A stretch of DNA of 64,000 bases from assembly GCA_025057115.1 (NCBI GenBank), contig JANWWZ010000002.1, forward strand, positions 62,001-126,000, in the 5' to 3' direction. The notes beneath the pieces were generated by a model, which did not search any database, was not told the DNA's origin, and worked only from the letters and a program-made list of their open reading frames with translations. Made by a program: the position numbers and the translations under genes. Below, piece after piece: positions 57,751-64,000 of the stretch. Every line of letters starts with the position of its first letter. The first letter of the stretch is position 1. This DNA comes from Bernardetiaceae bacterium. Lineage in GTDB: Bacteria; Bacteroidota; Bacteroidia; Cytophagales; Thermoflexibacteraceae.

Positions 57751-59109
57751 TCAAGGTTTTAAGTGAGCATCAATGCGCGGTATCACAATCCACTCTTTTT
57801 GCCGCCCTCCTAAGTAATGCACTTTTTCATTGGGCAAGAAAACGGCTTGTTGTTCTAGCATGATGCGTAGTTCCTTGCCTGCCCACTCGGCAAGGGGCAC
57901 TTTTACGTTTAGCTCAATAGCATATGCCGTGTTGGGTTTCAAGGCATATTCACCAATGCCAGGTACATAAACCTGGTTATCCCACAAGCCAATGGCTACT
58001 CCTGCCGCATGTCCGTGCATGCCCAATGCGTGAGAGTATATTTGTGCGTTAATTTTTTCTTTGCGAGTTTGTTCAAGGGCAAGTTGCAGTACTTCATTCC
58101 CGCTTCTTCCTGTTTTAAAATGACTGGTAAGGATATCTTGGGCTCGGTTGCCCACCGCAAGTGCTTTTTTGAGGTAATCAGGCACATCTGTTTGACCAGG
58201 CAGGAGCACGTAAGCCATTTGCTGGGTATCGGTGTGCATGCCAACGTACTCTATGCCAAGGTCTACGTGCACTACATCCCCAGGCATGATGACGGTTTTG
58301 CCCTCAGGATGGGTGGCAAGGGCGTAAAACGGTGGATCAGGTCGTTGTACGTCCACTGTAGGATGAAACCATGGTTGCAATTTTAATTCTGCTATGCGTT
58401 CGCGATACCACCATGCTAGTTCCTCAGTAGTGGTTACTCCTGGATGAATGACTTTTTCAGAAAGTCCTTCGGCAATGATGGCGTGAGCAATGTGAGCAGC
58501 TTGCTCAAAGACCATTAACTCGGATTCAGTGCGCGTTTCTAGCCAACCTACCGCCACTTTTTCCCCCGAGACTATTCTAGTTCTAAATTTTTCTGGCAAG
58601 CCAGTCATAAAGTTTTCATATTCGGTATGGCTAATGCCATCGGCGTGGGCAAAAGTTTCCGAGTAGTTCAAGGCGATTTGCTTAGGGTCGCGCTCTTGGA
58701 TGAGTTCTATAAGGCGTTTCCACTGGTCAGGCTCACTAGCTGGGTTCCACGCTGACTTAAAAAGTTGCCCGACGTTGTAGCGAGCCACTGCCAAGAGTTC
58801 TAACGGCTGGTTTTCTCCCCTATCGAAGATGCACAAAATGGTTTTTCTCCGAGCCGAAAGCCACGTGGAAGGCAGCATAGTGCGCATGATAGGATCTTCA
58901 TTGTACTCTTCTGCAATTAGCAGCCAACAATCGATGCCATGCTGGCGCATCAGGGCGGGCAATACAGTGCGGAAGCGCTCTTCCAAAATGCGATCGCGCA
59001 AGTGAGCTCTTTCTTGCAAGGAAAGAATTTTCGGCATGATGTGTTGAGCTTCACCAACCCATGCCCAGCAATTGCCCACTAATGCAAACAGAAGTAATTT
59101 TCTACACAT
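57751..59109 (-). CDS. Exported M24 family metallopeptidase (Xaa-Pro aminopeptidase-like)
   Basis: MCRKLLLFALVGNCWAWVGEAQ signal; GDVVHVDLGIEYVGMHTDTQQMAYVL, HALGMHGHAAGVAIGLWD, NTAYAIELNVKVPL. Confidence 0.9.
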   Translation of the reverse strand: MCRKLLLFALVGNCWAWVGEAQHIMPKILSLQERAHLRDRILEERFRTVLPALMRQHGIDCWLLIAEEYNEDPIMRTMLPSTWLSARRKTILCIFDRGENQPLELLAVARYNVGQLFKSAWNPASEPDQWKRLIELIQERDPKQIALNYSETFAHADGISHTEYENFMTGLPEKFRTRIVSGEKVAVGWLETRTESELMVFEQAAHIAHAIIAEGLSEKVIHPGVTTTEELAWWYRERIAELKLQPWFHPTVDVQRPDPPFYALATHPEGKTVIMPGDVVHVDLGIEYVGMHTDTQQMAYVLLPGQTDVPDYLKKALAVGNRAQDILTSHFKTGRSGNEVLQLALEQTRKEKINAQIYSHALGMHGHAAGVAIGLWDNQVYVPGIGEYALKPNTAYAIELNVKVPLAEWAGKELRIMLEQQAVFLPNEKVHYLGGRQKEWIVIPRIDAHLKP

Positions 59110-59213
59110 TGGTACCAAACAAATAAATGTGCCGTTTGCCAGCAAGTTATGCCAACAAACGGCAATTGTCAAAGGGGATGCAACAACCTGAGTGTTAATA
59201 ATGCTTAGAGATT

Positions 59214-59645
59214 CTAATTATTGTTGGTGGGGGCTGGTTCTACAGTGCCTTTTAGGGTAAGCACAGCAGTGCCTCCTTCCACGTTAGCTGTTAAAGTAAC
59301 GGTTTTGTTAAAAGCACCTACTGCCGCAGCATTAAAAGTAGCTTTAATTTCTGCGGATTCACCTGGCGCGATGGGCTCTCGGGGCCAGCTGGGAACTGTG
59401 CAACCACACGAACCCATGGCACTGGTGATAATTAAGGGTATTTTGCCTGCATTTTTAAAGCGGAAGGTTGCCGTAACAGGCTGATTCTGAGGAATGTTTC
59501 CAAAGTCATGGACGGTTTTGTCCCACTGAAATGCTGCTAAATTGCCGCTTGTATTGCCCCCAGACTGGGAAGAAGTAGTTTGTTGGGCGGTGGCAACAAA
59601 AGAACACATTACTAAACCCAACACCAAAAGCAAATATCTTTTCAT
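59214..59645 (-). CDS. DUF1573 domain-containing secreted protein
   Basis: MKRYLLLVLGLVMCSFVATAQ signal; FQWDKTVHDFGNIPQNQPVTATFRFKNAGKIPLIITSAMGSCGCTVPSWPREPIAPGESAEIKATFN. Confidence 0.95.
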   Translation of the reverse strand: MKRYLLLVLGLVMCSFVATAQQTTSSQSGGNTSGNLAAFQWDKTVHDFGNIPQNQPVTATFRFKNAGKIPLIITSAMGSCGCTVPSWPREPIAPGESAEIKATFNAAAVGAFNKTVTLTANVEGGTAVLTLKGTVEPAPTNNN

Positions 59646-59695
59646 ATACTTGTGATTTTTCTCAACAAATAAACGCACACGCGCCCAGTTTTTGC

Positions 59696-59732
59696 GTTAA
59701 TGAGTTGCTAAGATTTGTTAATGAGTTGTTAA
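59696..59732 (+). promoter_or_regulatory. Direct-repeat array of GTTAA/GCTAA half-sites before the HK/RR operon
   Basis: GTTAAtgagttGCTAAgatttGTTAAtgagttGTTAA, half-site spacing 11/10/11 bp; equally two 16 bp repeats 21 bp apart. Confidence 0.5.
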
Positions 59733-61072
59733 TGCAACGCAAAACCATTCGCAGGCTTATTGTACTGGCTATTCTTAGTGCTATAGGAATTACCACTACC
59801 CAAATTTATTGGGTCAGTAGCGCTTTTGACCTCAAGGAAAAGCAACTCAATCAGCGCATTCACGTTGCTTTGCAAACAGTGGCAGAGCAAATTGCCGCCT
59901 ATAACAAAAGTACTTTGCCTAATGACAACGTAGTAAATCAGCTGTCTTCTGATTATTTTATCGTCAATGTAAACGATGTAATTGACGTTAATGTATTAGA
60001 CCTTTACCTTCGGCGCGAATTTAGTCGGGTTAATTTACAGCTGGACTTTGAATATGGCATCTATGACTGCTCTACGGACAAAATGATTTACGGAAAGTAT
60101 GTAAAAGCAGGCGGAGACATAAAGGAAACCAACAACAAAAAAGAGTTGCCCAAGTACGACAAATTCATTTACTATTTCGGCGTAAGTTTTCCACAAAAAA
60201 CACAATACATGCTCTATGACATGCGGCTGTGGATTTTTTCCTCTGTACTGATTCTCGCCCTGATGGGATTTTTTGCTTATGCTCTTTACGTCATCTTGGC
60301 ACAGCGCCGACTGGCTGAAATACAAAAAGACTTCGTAGATAACATGACCCATGAATTTCAAACCCCTATTGCTACTATCAACATTGCCGCTGATGTACTC
60401 TTGAGCCCTGACATTGTCAAGCAGCCAGAGCGGTTGGCGCGTTATGCCTACATTGTCAAAAAAGAAGCTCAAAGGCTACAAAAGCACGTGGAAAGCATTT
60501 TACAGGCTATTCGTTCAGAAAAAATAGGACTTACCCTGCAAAAGGAGCCTCTCGACCTTGTTGAATTGGTACAAGAAACGATCAATTATTTCCAAATGCA
60601 ACTAAAGGAAAAAAATGTGCAAGTGCTGTGGCATCTCCAAGTACCACCTCAGGAAATTATCGTTTCTGCAGACGCAAGTCATCTAACCAACCTTCTCATC
60701 AATTTGCTAGATAATGCAGTAAAATACGGCGGCAATCCTCCAGAAATTACGGTAAAAGTAAGCCTTCAAAACCAGCAGGCATCGGTAAGGGTGGCTGATA
60801 ATGGCATGGGAATTCCTGAAAAATATCGCAAGAAAATTTTTGAAAAATTTTACCGAATACCCACTGGAAATTTGCATCACAGCAAAGGATTTGGCCTCGG
60901 ATTGCACTACGTGCGCAACATTGTAAAGGCACACGGATGGCAACTTCATTTGACTTGCCCTGCTCAAGGCGGTAGCATTTTTGAAATATCAATGCCGGCG
61001 GAGGCAATTAATCAATCACCTCAACAAGTTTCTACTTATGATAACAGGGCGAATTTTGTATGTAGAAGATGA
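59732..61072 (+). CDS. Membrane sensor histidine kinase
   Basis: Two TM segments; KDFVDNMTHEFQTPIATINIAADVLL H-box; NLLDNAVKYGG, VADNGMGIPEKYRKKIFEKFYRIPTGNLHHSKGFGLGLHYVRNIVKAHGW. Confidence 0.96.
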   Translation: MQRKTIRRLIVLAILSAIGITTTQIYWVSSAFDLKEKQLNQRIHVALQTVAEQIAAYNKSTLPNDNVVNQLSSDYFIVNVNDVIDVNVLDLYLRREFSRVNLQLDFEYGIYDCSTDKMIYGKYVKAGGDIKETNNKKELPKYDKFIYYFGVSFPQKTQYMLYDMRLWIFSSVLILALMGFFAYALYVILAQRRLAEIQKDFVDNMTHEFQTPIATINIAADVLLSPDIVKQPERLARYAYIVKKEAQRLQKHVESILQAIRSEKIGLTLQKEPLDLVELVQETINYFQMQLKEKNVQVLWHLQVPPQEIIVSADASHLTNLLINLLDNAVKYGGNPPEITVKVSLQNQQASVRVADNGMGIPEKYRKKIFEKFYRIPTGNLHHSKGFGLGLHYVRNIVKAHGWQLHLTCPAQGGSIFEISMPAEAINQSPQQVSTYDNRANFVCRR

Positions 61073-61733
61073 CGTCAATCTTGCATTTGTTACTAAGGAC
61101 AATTTGGAGTTGCAAGGCTACTTAGTGCACCACTGCACCAGTGGAAAAGAAGCATTAGAAGCCTTTCAGAGCCAGTTGCCTGATATCTGCATATTGGATA
61201 TCATGCTGCCTGATTTAGACGGTTTTGCACTGGCTCAAGAAATTAGAAAACTCAATGCGAAAGTTCCAATTATTTTTCTTACTTCAAAATCCCAAAAGGA
61301 GGACAAAATCAACGGACTTAGGCTAGGAGCGGACGATTATATTACCAAACCATTTAGCATTGAAGAATTGCATCTCAAAATTCAGGTTTTTTTGAGGCGG
61401 AGCAACGCAATTTTCCCTAAGGAAGAAAAAGTTTTCAAGATTGGAGAATATTTGTTTGATGCTGACAATCTAACTTTACATCACAAAGGCAAGGCTCAAC
61501 AGCTAACGCGCCGCGAGGCAGACTTGCTCGGTATTTTTTGCAAAAATAAAGGAAAATTACTCAAACGCGAAGAAATATTACAGCAAATTTGGGGAACGGA
61601 TGATTATTTTGCAGGTCGCAGCCTCGATGTGTTCATTTCTCGCCTTCGGAAATATCTCAAAGAAGACCCTCGCATTACTATTGAAAACTTTCATGGCGTA
61701 GGCTTTAAATTAGTAGCTCCACTGGAAAAATAG
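61038..61733 (+). CDS. OmpR/PhoB-family response regulator
   Basis: RILYVEDDVNLAFVTKDNLELQGY, DICILDIMLPDLDGF, LGADDYITKPFSIEEL; C-terminal winged helix LTRREADLLGIFCKNKGKLLKREEILQQIWG. Start overlaps the HK 3' end by 35 bp. Confidence 0.96.
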   Translation: MITGRILYVEDDVNLAFVTKDNLELQGYLVHHCTSGKEALEAFQSQLPDICILDIMLPDLDGFALAQEIRKLNAKVPIIFLTSKSQKEDKINGLRLGADDYITKPFSIEELHLKIQVFLRRSNAIFPKEEKVFKIGEYLFDADNLTLHHKGKAQQLTRREADLLGIFCKNKGKLLKREEILQQIWGTDDYFAGRSLDVFISRLRKYLKEDPRITIENFHGVGFKLVAPLEK

Positions 61734-62025
61734 CCAAATTAGTTTATAGGCATGTAAAAAATAATGGCAATTTTGTCGCCAAAAATTAATTCTTAACCAT
61801 TGGTGCCAAAATAGCCCGTGGTGCGGCCTGCATCCTCATGATCCAATTTTTTGTCTATGATTGTACTTTTTAGAGAAACTGTTGCAAATTACTACCTGCC
61901 GCAACTTATGGAAACATTGACCAACTGCTTAACCTTAAAGCAAGCACTTTTCAGTCAGTGCAATTTTTATACAAAAACTTTTTAGTATTATGCAAGTAAG
62001 AAATGTAATCAATGCACAAGTTTTG

Positions 62026-62033
62026 TAACTTTG
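62026..62033 (+). promoter_or_regulatory. Candidate Bacteroidota -7 element (TAACTTTG)
   Basis: TTTTGTAACTTTGCT, identical 15-mer to that before the Fur-family gene; about 19 bp before ATG 62052. Confidence 0.4.
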
Positions 62034-62051
62034 CTCACTATTTCAAACCTT

Positions 62052-62471
62052 ATGTTGCTACAAAAGATTAGAAGATACTTTATTGGCGGAAAAGCAAATC
62101 CGCAAGAACAACGCACTGCTTTTGCCTCGTGGGAAATAATACAAAACCGCAAGTGTTTAGTACTTACTTTCAATGGCATATTTACGGAAGCAGAAGCAGA
62201 AAAATTTACCCAACAGCTTAGCCAAGAAATGCAATCATGCAAAGAGGACGAAAAGGTGCCTATTGTATGCCGCTGTTACCACATGGTAGATTACGAAGCC
62301 CATGCAAGAATTATTTTCCAAAATTTTTTGCAAACTTATCTAGATAAAATAGATAGCCTCTGGATTATTACTGAATCTGTTGTCATTAGATATGGGGGCA
62401 AATTAATTGGCATGTTTGTAGAAATTCCCGTTAGAGTTGTCAATGAAGAAAGCAAAGTTTTGCTGTATTGA
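62052..62471 (+). CDS. Small hypothetical protein, possibly STAS-like fold
   Basis: 139 aa; FASWEIIQNRKCLVLTFNGIFTEAEAEKFTQQLSQEMQSC...VPIVCRCYHMVDYEAHARIIFQNFLQTYLDKIDSLWIITESVVIRYGGKLIGMFV. Confidence 0.6.
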   Translation: MLLQKIRRYFIGGKANPQEQRTAFASWEIIQNRKCLVLTFNGIFTEAEAEKFTQQLSQEMQSCKEDEKVPIVCRCYHMVDYEAHARIIFQNFLQTYLDKIDSLWIITESVVIRYGGKLIGMFVEIPVRVVNEESKVLLY

Positions 62472-62494
62472 ACCAAAATTACATGAGCTTAATT

Positions 62495-64000
62495 TTAGGG
62501 GGATTGGCTTTTTGCTAGCTTGCTGTGTTGATAGCTGTAGCCGAAATAAATGACAACACCTGCAAAAGTCCATACTAAAAAGCGTACCCAATTGGTAGTG
62601 CCTAGCTCGCTCATTAAGTAGAGGTTGCATAATAGCCCTAACATGGGAATGAGAGAGGGTTTTGTTATAAAACTATAAACAGCTGCTACAAGACACACGA
62701 CAATAAAACCATAAGTTGGAATTTTTTGCTTAAAACTCTCCCAATTATCATAGGTGAAAAAGGCTTTTACATTTTCAGGGGAATAAAGATAAATGCCTAA
62801 AGCAAGCAATAAAAGTAGAGGAGGGACAATCCAACGGCTATTAATGTAAGGTATTTTGAATCGAGCGTTTTTATTCAGTCCGTGCTGTTCCATGTAAAGT
62901 ACTCCTCCACATACAATGACAAAGGCAAACAAGGTTCCGATGCTGGTCAAGTCAGTAACTTCGGTAAGGTTCATAAAAAGGGCAGGGATGGCAACTACCA
63001 GTCCTGTAACAATAGTAGCGAAGGAAGGCGTTTTATACCTAGCGTGAATTTGTGCAAACTTAGGGGGCAGCAATCCATCGCGGCTCATGACCATCCAAAT
63101 ACGCGGCTGACCCATTTGAAAGACTAACAAAACTCCCGCCATAGCTATGACCGCGCTTAGGGCAACTAGTCCAGACATGAAGTCCAAGTCTACTAAAGTG
63201 AAAATATGGGCTAAAGGATCGCCTACGGCAAGCTCAGTATAAGGCACTACCCCTGTGAGAATCAGAGCAATAAGCACGTATAAAACCGTACAAATCAGCA
63301 AGGAGAGAAACATAGATCGCGGCAAATCGCGTTGGGGATTTTTGCACTCTTCTGCAGTGGTAGAAATGGCATCAAATCCTATGTAGGCAAAAAACACCGC
63401 CGAAACGCCTTTTAGCACTCCCGCAACGCCATTGGGAGCAAAAGGTAGCCAGTTTTCTGGCTTTACATAAAAAGCTCCCACGACAATCACTGCCGCAATC
63501 ACAGAGAGTTTAAAAATTACCATGAGGTTGGCTGTTTGTTTAGTTTCGCGAATGCCAATGTAAACTAACCACGTGATAATGATGACAATGGCTAAGGCTG
63601 GCAAGTCTGCAATGATGCGAACCCCTGCTATTTGGGGTGCATGTTCCCAAGCTAGATAGGCTTCTTGCTCTGAAAGAGGAAAGTCACTAAGGGCTTTACC
63701 TGCCTCAAGTCCTTGTGCCACAAGGGAATGAGTGCGAAAAGCCGTAAGGTAATCCATCGAAAAGTAATAGGGGATTTCCCAGCCAAATCCTGCCAACAGC
63801 CCTGTGAAATAGTCACTCCACGAAATGGCTACCGCGATATTTCCAATGGCATACTCCATGAGCAAATTCCAGCCGATAATCCAAGCTATTAACTCGCCAA
63901 AAGAAGCATACGCATAGGTGTAAGCACTTCCCGAAACAGGAATAGTGCTTGCAAACTCTGCGTAGCACATGGCAGAAAAGCCACATGCAACAGCGGTAAA
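62495..64000 (-). CDS. APC-family amino acid permease (CAT-type), N-terminus truncated by right window edge
   Basis: CYAEFASTIPVSGSAYTYAYASFGELIAWIIGWNLLMEYAIGN; FFAYIGFDAISTTAEECKNPQRDLPRSM. The frame stays open to base 64000 (FTAVACGFSAMCYAEFA). Confidence 0.93.
   Translation of the reverse strand, partial: FTAVACGFSAMCYAEFASTIPVSGSAYTYAYASFGELIAWIIGWNLLMEYAIGNIAVAISWSDYFTGLLAGFGWEIPYYFSMDYLTAFRTHSLVAQGLEAGKALSDFPLSEQEAYLAWEHAPQIAGVRIIADLPALAIVIIITWLVYIGIRETKQTANLMVIFKLSVIAAVIVVGAFYVKPENWLPFAPNGVAGVLKGVSAVFFAYIGFDAISTTAEECKNPQRDLPRSMFLSLLICTVLYVLIALILTGVVPYTELAVGDPLAHIFTLVDLDFMSGLVALSAVIAMAGVLLVFQMGQPRIWMVMSRDGLLPPKFAQIHARYKTPSFATIVTGLVVAIPALFMNLTEVTDLTSIGTLFAFVIVCGGVLYMEQHGLNKNARFKIPYINSRWIVPPLLLLLALGIYLYSPENVKAFFTYDNWESFKQKIPTYGFIVVCLVAAVYSFITKPSLIPMLGLLCNLYLMSELGTTNWVRFLVWTFAGVVIYFGYSYQHSKLAKSQSP

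Noticed and set aside
1-64000. rRNA, tRNA, CRISPR arrays, prophage or IS transposases
   Set aside because: Looked for by eye in intergenic gaps and ORFs; none could be supported. A tRNAscan/Infernal run would be needed to exclude small RNAs.

Overview
This 64 kb window looks like a gene-dense chromosomal segment of a Bacteroidota (probably Cytophagales-like) genome. That assignment is inferred from gene families and coding style; I ran no search. Most of it is housekeeping or core metabolism: tsaC/sua5, rpe, pdxJ, ilvE, folC, purA, pyruvate carboxylase, rlmN, hisA-like, cysQ and uvrA. There are several signalling genes and secreted or outer-membrane proteins. I found no rRNA, tRNA, CRISPR array, prophage or transposase. 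The items most worth a second look are: (1) a ~236 bp hairpin/repeat-rich insertion flanked by a 76 bp near-identical direct duplication of the whole divergent intergenic region between an NtrX-like regulator and a DUF2480-type gene (33613-34000); (2) a double CbbX/CfxQ-type AAA+ protein with two homologous N-terminal beta-rich repeats (54397-57024); (3) a DTE-type, Met-tuned proteorhodopsin with no visible retinal-synthesis neighbour (42911-43675); (4) a HisA-like protein lacking the usual first catalytic Asp (42009-42743); (5) an orphan eboE-like gene downstream of rlmN; (6) an NtrX-like sigma54 activator with no C-terminal HTH and a GSFTSA loop; (7) a four-fold GTTAA/GCTAA half-site array before an HK/OmpR pair; (8) a CLC-F-like putative fluoride transporter; (9) a THI5/NMT1-like protein with no signal peptide and no ABC partner. 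Both window edges cut genes: an OstA/LptA-like gene at the left and an amino-acid permease at the right.
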